Assembly: GCA_002790095.1 (NCBI GenBank)
Contig: PFUL01000047.1
Coordinates: forward strand, 1 to 64,000
Length of the DNA stretch: 64,000 bases
Direction: 5' to 3'
Source of the DNA: Elusimicrobia bacterium CG_4_9_14_3_um_filter_62_55
Lineage (GTDB): Bacteria > Elusimicrobiota > Elusimicrobia > UBA1565
A program made the position numbers and the translations under genes. The notes under the pieces are model-generated. The model saw only the letters and a program-made list of their open reading frames with translations. It was not told where the DNA came from and did not search any database. Below, in pieces: positions 8,187-17,100 of this stretch (its first letter is position 1; every line of letters starts with the position of its first letter).

Positions 8187-8700
8187 GAGCGGGTGCCCTC
8201 CAGGTTTTCCTACTTTCCTCAACACGCTCCCGCGCGTCACGCGCCTGCCCGCGTAGAGCCGGAGAAAATCAAAGCAACGGCGGCGGCATCATTTACATAT
8301 CGGGAAATGTAAAAAGCGCCACGTTCATAATGCTTTTTGAAAAAATCCGATTTACCTTTAGACCGGGCACCCCGTGGGGGCATCCAGCCTCGGCGAGCAA
8401 GCGCTCCGAGGAAGGTTTCGGCGGCGCGCGGCGGCGTCGAGATCCGGCTTGGAACCGAAACCCTCGACTAGGCCGATGGGTTCAAAACCCCCGACGCCGA
8501 CGCCGCCCGACGCGCCTTGCGTCTTGCCGACGAGATTCTAATAGCGCTCGGCGGGGCGCTGCGCCTGGAAGCCGACGCCCTGGGACAGCCTTGGGTTCTC
8601 GTCGCGCTGCACCGGCGGTCGAGCGGGAATTCTTGACGGCGGAGGGGCTGCTCCTGCTGCTGGCGCTTTCGCAAAACGACGATTATTCTAGAGTCTAGGT
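8187..8700. other. 514-bp gene-poor gap with an inverted repeat and possible gene relic
   Basis: No intact gene is visible. At 8292-8313 there is a dyad TTTACAT-N8-ATGTAAA that looks like a repressor operator but has no neighbouring regulator. Around 8476-8632 one frame reads like a protein fragment (ending LGQPWVLVALHRRSSGNS) without a start codon. In another frame EREFLTAEGLL near 8625 resembles the end of the transporter gene at 7217 (AREFLTGKGLL). Both suggest decayed coding DNA. The long plus-strand frame across the gap has no convincing protein features. Confidence 0.4.
8684..8689 (+). promoter_or_regulatory. -10 box TATTCT for the rhomboid gene
   Basis: TATTCT lies 11 nt before the ATG at 8701. 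The -35 region is weak and no Shine-Dalgarno sequence is present. Confidence 0.35.
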
Positions 8701-9861
8701 ATGATCGAGGATGGAAATCGTTGTCCGGTCTGCGACGGAGCCCTCGAGCGTCTCGGGCTCGGCGGCAAGGTCGTGATGCGCTGCCCCCCCTGCGGCGCCA
8801 TGTGGTACGGCCCGCGGATCTTCAAGACCTGCGCAGAAGCGATCGGTGCGCGGGGCGATCCCGGCGACAGCGACTGGCAGCCCGAACGCATCGTCAACCG
8901 CTACCAAGTTCTCGAGTCGGCGACGTTGCTGTGTCCCGCGTGCGGCGAGCGCATGGACAAAGTCCCGTTCTACGGGAAGGAGGCGATCGTCGTCGATTTC
9001 TGCGAGGGCTGCGACGGTCACTGGGCTGCGGACAAACAACTGCGCGAGGCCGCGAAATATCTGCGCTGGAACCCCCAGCCGGACGCGCCGGAGCCGGAGA
9101 AGGACGCACCCTTTGAGGAGACCGGCGGTCTCAGCGAAGGCGATCGCAAGGCGGCCTTCGTCGTTTCGATGCTCAACCCCTTCGCGCTCAGCCTGCGTCT
9201 GCCGTACAAGACGGATGTCCCGGTCGAGCGGCGTCCGATCGTCATGCTCGTGATCTCGGTGCTCTGCATTTTCGCCTTCCTCTACATGCCGCGGGATCCG
9301 CGAGAGACATTCTACTTCCTGAGATTTTTTGCGATCACGCCCTCGATCGTCTTGTCGGGCAACAATTACCACTCCTATCTCACGCACATGTTCCTGCACG
9401 GAGGGATGCTGCATCTCCTCGGGAACCTCTATTTTCTCGCGGTATTCGGGCGCAATGTCGAGAGCGGCCTCGGGCGCCGCGACTTCACGATGATCTACTT
9501 CGTCAGTGGGATCAGCGCCGCGCTCATCCAGGTGCTGTTGAGCCGCGACTCGGGCGTCCCGATGATAGGGGCCAGCGGGGCGATCTCAGGCGTCCTCGGC
9601 GCCTACCTTTCGCTTTATCCCGACTCGAGCGTCACGATCTGGTTGCGCCCCAAGCATATCCGAAAATTTTCCGCGCGCTTCTATCTCGGCGCTTGGTTCG
9701 GCGTCCAGGGCCTCTACTACCTGCATCAGGCATGGACGGGACGGTCGACGGGCGTGGCGTTCGCCGCGCACCTCGGGGGTTTCGCGGCAGGTTGGTGGCT
9801 CGCCCCGGACCCCCTCCCCGTTCAGCCGCCTGCGGCGGCCCAAGCGACGCAGCGCGCGTAG
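8701..9861 (+). CDS. Rhomboid intramembrane serine protease with N-terminal double zinc ribbon
   Basis: A 386-residue protein. The cytoplasmic head has two four-Cys sites: C8/C11/C28/C31 and C78/C81/C101/C104, matching zinc-ribbon pairs. After a linker, a rhomboid core begins near residue 178. It has the HGGMLHLLGN segment (233-242), the catalytic Ser292 in GASGAISG, and His357 in AAHLGGFAAGWW, which gives the Ser-His dyad. The protease should cleave transmembrane substrates inside the inner membrane. The zinc ribbons may bind a partner or nucleic acid. Its 3' end overlaps the convergent thioredoxin-like gene by 40 bp. Confidence 0.88.
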   Translation: MIEDGNRCPVCDGALERLGLGGKVVMRCPPCGAMWYGPRIFKTCAEAIGARGDPGDSDWQPERIVNRYQVLESATLLCPACGERMDKVPFYGKEAIVVDFCEGCDGHWAADKQLREAAKYLRWNPQPDAPEPEKDAPFEETGGLSEGDRKAAFVVSMLNPFALSLRLPYKTDVPVERRPIVMLVISVLCIFAFLYMPRDPRETFYFLRFFAITPSIVLSGNNYHSYLTHMFLHGGMLHLLGNLYFLAVFGRNVESGLGRRDFTMIYFVSGISAALIQVLLSRDSGVPMIGASGAISGVLGAYLSLYPDSSVTIWLRPKHIRKFSARFYLGAWFGVQGLYYLHQAWTGRSTGVAFAAHLGGFAAGWWLAPDPLPVQPPAAAQATQRA

Positions 9862-11318
9862 TTCTCGGTTTGAACGCCCGGGAGCGAGACGGCGCCGACG
9901 CCCGCGAGCCACGCCCGGGCCGTCGCCCGGTCTTGCGCCGTGCACCCGCAGAAGACCATCGCCGTGCGGGTTCTCAGGTCGCCGGGGAAGGCCCATGCGT
10001 AGGCGGCGAGACCCTGCTGCATGCGCTCCCAGCGGATCGGCGTTCTCTCGAAGAGGACAGGCGCAATGCCTGCTTCCCCGATCCGCATCGCGACGAGCGC
10101 GTAGCCCGAGTCCGGCGGCAGTTCCTCAAGCGACTGTCCGGCCTCTTCGGCGATTGCCGCCATTTCTTCGAAGCTTCCTCCCCATCGCGGAGACCGCGCT
10201 GCGGCCAATAGAAAGTAGAGGTCCTCGTCGTAAGGATTCACGGAGCGTCCCTCGTTGAAGACCTCCCGCAAGCGCGCAGGTTCCCACTCGAGTCCTTTCC
10301 CGACGGTGAGCAGCGCCCGGAAGAGCGCGGGATGACGCTCGCCGCCCGCGCGCAGCGCTTCGAGGTCGGCGAGCGCGCCGCGAAGGCCCTCGTGAAAACG
10401 CGCGAGACTCTCCTTCGGCGTCTCAGCGGCGGATTTGCCGCCGCGGGCGCGCCACGCCTCAGCGATCGTGTGCTCGATCGCCGCGAACCGCGCCAACCGT
10501 GATTCCGGCGCGGCGCTCCGCCAGTCTTCGGCGAGCGACTCGTCTTCGTCGAGGGCCTTAGCCGCCGTTTGGAGCAAGGCGCCGAACGCGAGACTGCCGT
10601 TGAAGAGGCGCCGCCGGGCGGCGGCCGTCTCCTCGAAAGCGCGGTCAAGCTCCGCGAACCGACGCTCGCCGAGCAGGCGTTCATAGGCGGCGATCATCTC
10701 GCGGGTTTTTACGATAGGGGCGAAGTCTTCGGGCCGGTCCGGCATGGGGCTCGGTAGCGGCGGAGGAGTGAGAACCGACGGTAACTCCACGCTCGGTGAC
10801 GGGGACGGCTTGCCGCCGAATTCGGGAGCGGCGCCTGCCGAGGCGCGGCTCAGGAAGCGCCGGAACTTCCGCCTGTCGTAGGAATCGAGATCCTCGAGTT
10901 CCTCGGTGTCCTTCGACCAAAGGACGCGGCCGTCGGTGTCGAAGACGAAAAAATGCGGAATGCCCGGGACCGGCGGAAGCATCGGCATGAGCGCCGCACC
11001 CATCGAGCCGTGGTCTACTGCCACCTTCAAGCGAACGAATCGCTCGTCGCGGTAGCGCGCGAGCGCGGGGTTCGCAGTGAAGAAGGCATCCATGCGCCGA
11101 CACCAGAGGCACTCTTCGCTTCCGATCTCTAGAAGGATCCGTCGCCCGGACGCGCGCGCGATGTCCTGCGCGGTCGTGAAGTCCTCGCCGACATTCCGCA
11201 CCGGATCGTACCGAGCCGGCAACGGTGCGCGCACGGTAAAGCCGGGATTCCCCGTATAGTGGAGGATTCCAGCCGCTAGAAAGGCCAATCCCGCCAGATG
11301 GAGCGGTTTAAGCGCCAC
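9822..11318 (-). CDS. Membrane-anchored thioredoxin-fold protein with a large helical C-terminal domain
   Basis: A 498-residue protein with a GTG start at 11318, supported by TATACT 6 nt upstream. An N-terminal hydrophobic helix (about 5-21) anchors or exports it. Residues 45-155 are thioredoxin-like with a CLWC active site (C70, C73) in ILLEIGSEECLWC and a cis-Pro segment PGIPHFFVFD. The remaining ~330 residues are Ala/Glu/Arg-rich helices that I do not recognise, possibly TPR-like. A periplasmic thiol-disulfide role is likely; whether it reduces or oxidises is unknown. Confidence 0.72.
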   Translation of the reverse strand: MALKPLHLAGLAFLAAGILHYTGNPGFTVRAPLPARYDPVRNVGEDFTTAQDIARASGRRILLEIGSEECLWCRRMDAFFTANPALARYRDERFVRLKVAVDHGSMGAALMPMLPPVPGIPHFFVFDTDGRVLWSKDTEELEDLDSYDRRKFRRFLSRASAGAAPEFGGKPSPSPSVELPSVLTPPPLPSPMPDRPEDFAPIVKTREMIAAYERLLGERRFAELDRAFEETAAARRRLFNGSLAFGALLQTAAKALDEDESLAEDWRSAAPESRLARFAAIEHTIAEAWRARGGKSAAETPKESLARFHEGLRGALADLEALRAGGERHPALFRALLTVGKGLEWEPARLREVFNEGRSVNPYDEDLYFLLAAARSPRWGGSFEEMAAIAEEAGQSLEELPPDSGYALVAMRIGEAGIAPVLFERTPIRWERMQQGLAAYAWAFPGDLRTRTAMVFCGCTAQDRATARAWLAGVGAVSLPGVQTENYARCVAWAAAGG

Positions 11319-11324
11319 CGGATG

Positions 11325-11330
11325 AGTATA
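11325..11330 (-). promoter_or_regulatory. -10 box TATACT for the thioredoxin-like gene
   Basis: TATACT on the minus strand ends 6 nt before the GTG start at 11318, again predicting an almost leaderless message. Confidence 0.45.
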
Positions 11331-11502
11331 GGCGCGAAAGACGGTTTCGGCTAGACGCGGACGCGGACGCCTCGGTGACCGTGTTGGTCAGAGTTCGACG
11401 GCGAAAACTGGCTTTGACATCATCCTGGAAGTCCCGCTCACGCTCCTGCCGATGCCCCCAACGACAGCCGAAACGCCGCTTCCGGCCCGCCTCCCGATTT
11501 GC

Positions 11503-11508
11503 CATAAT
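11503..11508 (+). promoter_or_regulatory. -10 box CATAAT for the exbB-exbD-tonB operon
   Basis: CATAAT lies 8 nt before the ATG at 11517. There is no Shine-Dalgarno sequence and the -35 is poor. Confidence 0.35.
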
Positions 11509-11516
11509 CGTCGTCG

Positions 11517-12131
11517 ATGAACTCCGTTTCCTTATTAGACATCCTCAAGGCGGGCGGCCTCACGCTCGCCGCGCTGATCGCTCTCTCGGTGTACTCCCTC
11601 GCGATCATCGCCCAGCGCTGGAAGCTCTACCGCCGCAGCGTCACCGGCTCCGCCGATTTCCTGCCCCGTGCCCGCAAACTGGTTAAGGAGGACAAGCTCA
11701 AGGACCTCTCGGCGCTCGCACACCGGCACGGCGGGCCGGCCTCCAAGGTCGTCATGGCCGCGCTGACCGGACCCAGCGGCAAAGGAGAACGCCGCGCCGC
11801 CGCCGAACGGGAGCTCGAGATGCAGATCGCCGCGCTCGAACACGGGCTTCCCGTACTCGGCACCATCGGCTCGACCGCGCCGTTTATCGGTTTGCTGGGG
11901 ACGGTGCTCGGCGTGATGCGGGCGTTTCGCGACCTCGCCGGCGCCTCCAACGCCGGACCGGGCGTCGTGGCCGTCGGGATCTCCGAGGCGCTGATCGCGA
12001 CCGCGGCGGGACTCGTCGTCGCGATTCCCGCGATCATCGCCTACAACTACTTTACGACGCGCGCCAACGGCTTCGCCGACGAGCTGCGCTGGACCGCCGA
12101 CGAGATCATCGAAAAGCTGACGGAACGCTAG
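11517..12131 (+). CDS. exbB: MotA/TolQ/ExbB proton channel family protein
   Basis: A 204-residue protein with a first membrane helix at about 14-32, a cytoplasmic segment, and two more helices at about 116-138 and 158-180. The family core is visible as LGTIGSTAPFIGLLGTVLGV and GISEALIATAAGLVVAIPAI, where the channel threonines sit. With the next gene it forms the proton-driven ExbB-ExbD (or TolQ-TolR) motor of the inner membrane. The TonB-type protein encoded third in the operon favours ExbB over TolQ. Confidence 0.92.
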   Translation: MNSVSLLDILKAGGLTLAALIALSVYSLAIIAQRWKLYRRSVTGSADFLPRARKLVKEDKLKDLSALAHRHGGPASKVVMAALTGPSGKGERRAAAERELEMQIAALEHGLPVLGTIGSTAPFIGLLGTVLGVMRAFRDLAGASNAGPGVVAVGISEALIATAAGLVVAIPAIIAYNYFTTRANGFADELRWTADEIIEKLTER

Positions 12132-12140
12132 GACGCCGCC

Positions 12141-12554
12141 ATGGCCCACGGCAAATTTGAACGACGCAAACCGATCGCCGAGATGAACCTCATCCCGCTG
12201 ATCGACGTGTCGTTGATTCTCGTGATCATTTTCATGATCCTGACGCCGGTGCTCGTGCAGCATCAATTGACCGTGCGCCTGCCCAAGGCGACTCAGGGCG
12301 ACCCCGGCGACGCGAACGCGGCGATTTCGGTTCAGATCGACAAGCGCGGCGGGGTCACCGTCGACGGGCGTCCGGTCAAGCCGGAGCAGTTGGAAAACGA
12401 ATTGATGCTCCGCGCGGGCCGATCGAAGAACAAGACCGTTTTGGTGCAGGCCGACAAGCAGGTCCCGGTCGAGAAGGTCGTGTTCGTGCTGGATATCGCG
12501 AAGAAGCTGAAGGTCGGCTCGCTGGGCATCGGAGTCCTCCAGGAACGCAAGTAG
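12141..12554 (+). CDS. exbD: ExbD/TolR biopolymer transport protein
   Basis: A 137-residue protein with a short cytoplasmic N-terminus ending in AEMNLIPLIDVSLILVIIFM. That segment is the single membrane helix with the essential proton-carrying Asp (about residue 24). The periplasmic domain follows (VRLPKATQGDPGD..., then a VLVQADKQVPVEKVVFVLDI segment). It starts 9 bp after exbB and pairs with it as the motor. Confidence 0.93.
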   Translation: MAHGKFERRKPIAEMNLIPLIDVSLILVIIFMILTPVLVQHQLTVRLPKATQGDPGDANAAISVQIDKRGGVTVDGRPVKPEQLENELMLRAGRSKNKTVLVQADKQVPVEKVVFVLDIAKKLKVGSLGIGVLQERK

Positions 12555-12572
12555 TCCCCGGGGGGAGTCGTC

Positions 12573-13331
12573 ATGGACGAAACCAACGGCTCGCTTAAAC
12601 CTTTCCTCACCGCCTCGGCGGGCGCGCACGCCGCGGTCGTGATCGCGCTGGCGCTGGCGGCCGGACGCTCGGTGTCCGCGCCGAACAAGGTCTATCGCAT
12701 CGACTTTATCGGGGATACCGGCACGATTCTAAACCGGAACGTGACCACTTCGGGGGCGGCGCCGGCCCCCGCTCCCGCGCCGCAGGCTCCAAAACCGCTC
12801 GGACGGCCGGCGCTCGCGCCGATGCGCGACCCCGACGCGGTCTCGCTCGGACGACCCAGCTTCGCGACCTCGAAACTCAAACCGAGCTTTCTTAATCCGC
12901 GTTCGAAACCCGATCCGAAGGCGGCGGCTCCGACCGCGGCGGCGGCGCAAACGTCTTCCGAGCCCGCGCCCCGACCCGCGGAGGGGAGCGGATCGGGCAC
13001 CGGGGAAACCGCCGGTGCAGGTTCCGGATCCGCCGCGATTTCCGCCGACATGCCCGACTTCCCGTACCCGTGGTATCTGCAGCGTCTGCGCGCGACTCTG
13101 TGGCATCGTTGGTCGGCGAAGATGCCGGCCGGGCCGGCGGAATGCGGGGTGGTGTTCACGGTGATGCCCGACGGCAAGGTCGTCGATCTGCGCGTGGAGA
13201 CCACCTCGGGCGACGCGGCCTATGATCTCGCCGCGCTGACGACCGTGAAGGACACGGCGCCGTTTCCGCCGCTGCCGCCTCGCTTCGAGGAGAAATTCCT
13301 GAAGGTCCACGTTCAGTTCAAGGCGAACTGA
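12573..13331 (+). CDS. tonB: TonB-family energy transducer
   Basis: A 252-residue protein with one N-terminal helix (about 14-30), a long Pro/Ala/Ser-rich periplasmic spacer (about 50-145), and a C-terminal TonB domain from about 158 (PYPWYLQRLRATLWHRW) through FTVMPDGKVVDLRVETTSG to the final beta strand. It has a good Shine-Dalgarno (GGGGGAG, 7 nt from ATG) and closes the ExbB-ExbD operon. Together the proteins should energise an outer-membrane transport step. No TonB-dependent receptor is encoded in this window, so the cargo is unknown. Confidence 0.88.
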   Translation: MDETNGSLKPFLTASAGAHAAVVIALALAAGRSVSAPNKVYRIDFIGDTGTILNRNVTTSGAAPAPAPAPQAPKPLGRPALAPMRDPDAVSLGRPSFATSKLKPSFLNPRSKPDPKAAAPTAAAAQTSSEPAPRPAEGSGSGTGETAGAGSGSAAISADMPDFPYPWYLQRLRATLWHRWSAKMPAGPAECGVVFTVMPDGKVVDLRVETTSGDAAYDLAALTTVKDTAPFPPLPPRFEEKFLKVHVQFKAN

Positions 13332-13420
13332 GTTATCCTCGAACTGGGTTCGCGACGGGTTTGTGGATATCCTGCGCGTTCGGGCGGAATCAGCTTCTAG
13401 GTCCTCTATTTCCAATCTGC

Positions 13421-13426
13421 TACAAT
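13421..13426 (+). promoter_or_regulatory. -10 box TACAAT for tRNA-Ser
   Basis: TACAAT lies 9 nt before the mature tRNA 5' end at 13436. The -35 match is weak. Confidence 0.45.
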
Positions 13427-13435
13427 GGCCCGATT

Positions 13436-13522
13436 GGAGAGATGCCTGAGTGGCCGAAAGGGCTCCCCTGCTAAGGGAGTAGGCGGGAAACCGCCTCGAG
13501 GGTTCGAATCCCTCTCTCTCCG
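13436..13522 (+). tRNA. tRNA-Ser (anticodon GCT)
   Basis: An 87-nt class II tRNA. The acceptor stem pairs GGAGAGA (13436-13442) with TCTCTCC (13515-13521), with G as discriminator. The anticodon stem CTCCC/GGGAG encloses GCT at 13470-13472, reading AGC/AGU. A long variable arm (AGGCGG...CCGCCT) identifies tRNA-Ser, and the T arm is GAGGG-TTCGAAT-CCCTC. CCA is not encoded. Confidence 0.97.
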
Positions 13523-13556
13523 AACGATTTCTTCGTAGCTCCCACGATTCTCGTCC

Positions 13557-13586
13557 CATAGGACTCCCAGCGCTGGGAGTCCTATG
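13557..13586. repeat. 30-bp perfect palindrome, repeat family 2, copy 1
   Basis: A perfect dyad centred on AGCGCT at 13569-13574, with arms built on AGGACTCCC/GGGAGTCCT. It lies 35 bp after tRNA-Ser and may also work as its terminator, although no T-run follows directly. The 3' flank (GCGTTTTCAGCCGCGCTTCGC) is related to the flank of the copy at 13956. Confidence 0.8.
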
Positions 13587-13623
13587 TGCGTTTTCAGCCG
13601 CGCTTCGCCCAGATGAGCGGCAT

Positions 13624-14115
13624 TTGGGGAACAAAATGATGCCGTCAATCGTATATGTGGGTATGGAGAGTGAGGATGTTTCGGTCCTGATTAATGATAT
13701 CGGCAAGCGCATCTTTATGATTCGGGGACGACGAGTCATGCTCGATCGGGATCTGGCGGAGCTATATGGGGTTACGACGTCGAACCTCAACAAGGCCGTA
13801 AAGCGCAATAGCGACCGTTTCCCAGTTGATTTCATGTTTCATCTAACCACGATCGAGCATCGGGCTCTAAGATTCCAAATTGGAATCTTAGAGAAAGGGC
13901 GCCATTCGAAGTACTCTGCCCGTGCATTTACCGAACAAGGTGTGGCGCAAACACTTAGGACTCCCAGCGCTGGGAGTGCTAGGCCGCTTTTAAGCGCGCT
14001 GCGCTCTCTTCTCGGACAGCAGAAACGTCGCAAGCGTCAAAAGCGCAGCGCGGCCAGCGGGAACAGCGTCATCGTCATCGCGTCCCGAAGCGGCGCCTCC
14101 AACGGCTTGAACTGA
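13624..14115 (+). pseudogene. Truncated ORF6N-domain protein
   Basis: Reads as an ORF6N (KilA-N-associated) DNA-binding domain: IRGRRVMLDRDLAELYGV, LNKAVKRNSDRFPVDFMF, then AFTEQGVA. The family normally continues from GVA into MLSSVL and a further helical domain. Here similarity stops exactly where a palindromic repeat begins (13956), and the last ~50 codons are basic, repeat-derived sequence that also runs into the 3' end of the giant gene. I read it as an intact reading frame with a destroyed C-terminus. The start is uncertain: the adjacent ATGs at 13636 and 13639 do not decide it, and the domain begins near codon 20. Confidence 0.7.
13956..13981. repeat. Palindromic repeat family 2, copy 2
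   Basis: Shares the GGACTCCCAGCGCTGGGAGT core with 13557-13586 but has one mismatched arm pair (13959/13978). The 3' flank (CCGCTTTTAAGCGCGCTGCGC) is similar to that of copy 1, so the repeat unit is longer than the palindrome, about 50-60 bp. It sits inside the ORF6N frame. Confidence 0.8.
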
Positions 14116-17100
14116 TTCATCATCTCGCGGTAGGCCCGGGCGCGCTCGGCGTGCTGCTCCGCCCCGATGCGGACTTCCAGATCCGCTCGCACGCGGTCCA
14201 CTTCGATATGGCCCGGGCGTGAATCCAACGCCCCGTCGCCGTCGGCGTCCACCAAGCCGCCGGCGTCCTTGAGCACGCCCCGCACAGCCGAGCCGCCGAC
14301 GCGCGTGCGCAGCGTCGCGCGCGGATAGACTCCGGCGCGCCCGCGCACGGTTTCGAGGAAGGTCTCGCGCACCCCGCCCTGGAACGCCGCGAGGATGCGG
14401 CCGCGGGCGTCCTCGAGATCCTCTTCGGCGTACTGCACGGCGCGGCGCATGGCCCCGGTGCCGAAATGGATGTTTTGCTCCGCGGTTCTCGGGTCCTTCT
14501 CATGCACCCATTCCCCGGGAAGGAGGGCGCCGTCGGTGCGCACGCGGTCGGGGTATTGGCTGGGGTCCTGGTAGCGGTCGACCGGGTCGGGCAAAATGTC
14601 GAGGAAGTCGATGAAGTGCACGATCTTCCCGAACACTCCGCGGCGCACCGTCGCGCCGCCGTCGCCGCGGTACATGTAGACGCGGCCGATGTAGCCGTGC
14701 TGGTTCGGATCGCGGCCGGTGATGATCTCGATCGGGGTCTGCACGATGCCGCGGGGGATTTCCAGAACGATGTCGGGCCAGTTGCGCACATTCGTGCCCC
14801 AATTGTCCACATCGTCGAGCCCGTCTTCGGCCTCGGCCTTGCGGCGTTCGAGGAACGAGCGCCCCAGGCGCACCGCCGTGCGGGCCTCGGGATCGAGGTA
14901 GCGGCGCAGACGATGGATCGGGGCGATCTCGCCCCGCCGCGGGTCCCAGATTCTCCCCGACATGTCCTCGAGCAGCCAACCCTTCGCGGCCTCGAGTACC
15001 GCTTTGTCGCTGCGGAAGACGCGCAGCAGCGCGCCTTCGGCGTCGAGCTGTACAGCCGAGACCGGGCCGGAAATCCAGGTTTCGGGAATCCCGCCGAAGC
15101 GCCAGCGCCGCTCGACTCCCTCGACCGCGATCTCGGCCAGTTGTCCGCCGGGCGCTATTCCCCAGCGGATCGCGCTCGTCAAATGAAAGCGGAGTCCCTT
15201 GGAGCGCTCCGGGTCCTTGCGCGCCTTCTGCAGTTCGGCGTCGTTCATGAATACCGCGGCGATGCGTCCTTCGGCGTCCAACGCGAAGGCATAACCCTCG
15301 AGCTTGAGGGAAATCCAACCCATCCGCAAAGATCGGCGCGCCTCGGATTCGGCCTCGCGAGCGAACGCCTCATAGCCGCGCCGTCCGGACTGCAGCTTCG
15401 CCGCGGACGGGGCCTCGTTGGAGCCGAGCAAGGATTCCAAACTGCCGTAGCGTCCCTCCGCCGGCGCCTCGCCTTCGGCGATCACATAAACCGCCACGGA
15501 ATCGGGATCGGCCATCCGGGCCTCGACCGGATGCAGCGCCCGGCGCAGACCGGAACGCCGGTCGGGATTCTTCCGGAAATACAGCACGCGCCCTTGACGT
15601 TCCAGTTCGCGCAAGCGCTCCAACGACAGGCCGCCGCGGGAGGCGCCGTCGGGTCCGACGAGCGCGAAATCGGAGTCGCGGGTCGCGCGCTCGACGGAGA
15701 CTTGCTCGCGGCGCGCCTCTTGGGCGCGCTCCGCCTCGCGCGCGCGGTCGCCCGCGGCGTCGGCGCCGGTCGCGATCCGCCGCGCGCCGAGCGCCGCGGG
15801 GTCGGAGGCGGTCTTTCCGGCGTGCTCCGGGGGGAGAATCCAGCCCGAGCCGCCGGCCTCGAGGAAGCGGCCCGCCCGCTTCAGTCCTTCCACGTCCGCC
15901 GGAGTCAGCCAGCGGGCCACCGAACCGTCCGCGTTCAGTTCCGCCGACACCGTCGGGAGTTCGGAAGGCCGCGCGAGCCAGCGTTCGCGCAGCGAGCGCA
16001 AATGCGCGATGCGCGACGCGGCGGCGCGTTTCACGTCGGGCGCGGCGCGGTTCCATTCGGAAGCGGCGAGCCGGGCTTCTTCGATCGCGATCAGGGCGTC
16101 CGCGGCCAAAAGCCCGCGGCCGCGCGTCAACAGACGCCGCCGCCGCTCGGCGCTCGTTCGCAGATCGAAGAAACTGTTGAGGAGGCGAGCACCGCGCTCA
16201 GACTCGCGAAGCGCTTTCGAGCCGTAGGCTTCCACGACCTCGCGGTCGAACTCGGACAGAGCGGTCAAATAGGCGTCGAGCATCCGGTCCTTCAGGAGGA
16301 AGTCCTCGGGCCGGTTTCCGCCTTCCAGATAGCTTTCCAGCAAGGCGTCCCGGGCGTAGGCGGCGTCGCGTTCGAGACGCGCGATCCGACGAAACGCCGA
16401 GCGGACTTCGGCGCTCTCGTCCTTGAACAGTTCTTCGCCAACGCGCGCCATCATGTCGCGGTCCCGTTTCAGACGCGCTCCGGCCGCCCCGCTTTGACGG
16501 GAAAGATCCTCGAGCAGCCAGCGATGCAGTTCGCGGCGCCCGCCGCCGGCCTGTTCCGACATCGCTTCGACCAAGGCTTCCAAACGCGCCGATAAAATCC
16601 GGCGGCGGCCTTCGACGTCCGCCTTCGTCAAAAGCGCCAGTCTCTCCTCGGCGGAAATCCCCGGGTGGTGGCGGACGAGTTCGGCGTCCCGCTCCATGCG
16701 GCGGTACTCATCGGCGAGAACGGCCAGCATCGTGCGATCCTCGGCCGAGATCCACCCCGAACCGTCGAAGAGTTTATCGAGCTGCGCGGCGAAATCGGCG
16801 TCTTTCAAACGCTCCGCGAGGTAGGCGGCCATCTCGCGCACGGCCCCGGCCTTTTTGGAGACGCCGGATTCCCGGATCGGGCGGGAGCGGCCGGCCGAGG
16901 AGCCCGTCGCGCGCTGGCCGAGAGCCTCGAGTTCCGTGACGAGCCTGATGAAATCCATCCGAACCGAGGCGAAGGTTCCGAGCAGTTCGTTCCAGGCCGC
17001 GGCGACCTCGAGTTCCGCCGCGGCGGCTTCCTCGGAGCCGATCGTCCCGCGTTCGGCAAGCACCAAGGCCGCGTCGAGGTTGCCGCGCGCCGCCGCGAGG

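Noticed and set aside
8123-8698. A 191-codon plus-strand frame across the gap before the rhomboid gene
   Set aside because: Its first part is antisense to the Panacea gene and its consensus promoter, and the rest is Arg-rich with no recognisable feature.
14466-16595. A 709-codon open frame antisense to the 3' part of the giant gene
   Set aside because: Same GC effect; no signal peptide, no domain, and no promoter or ribosome-binding site.
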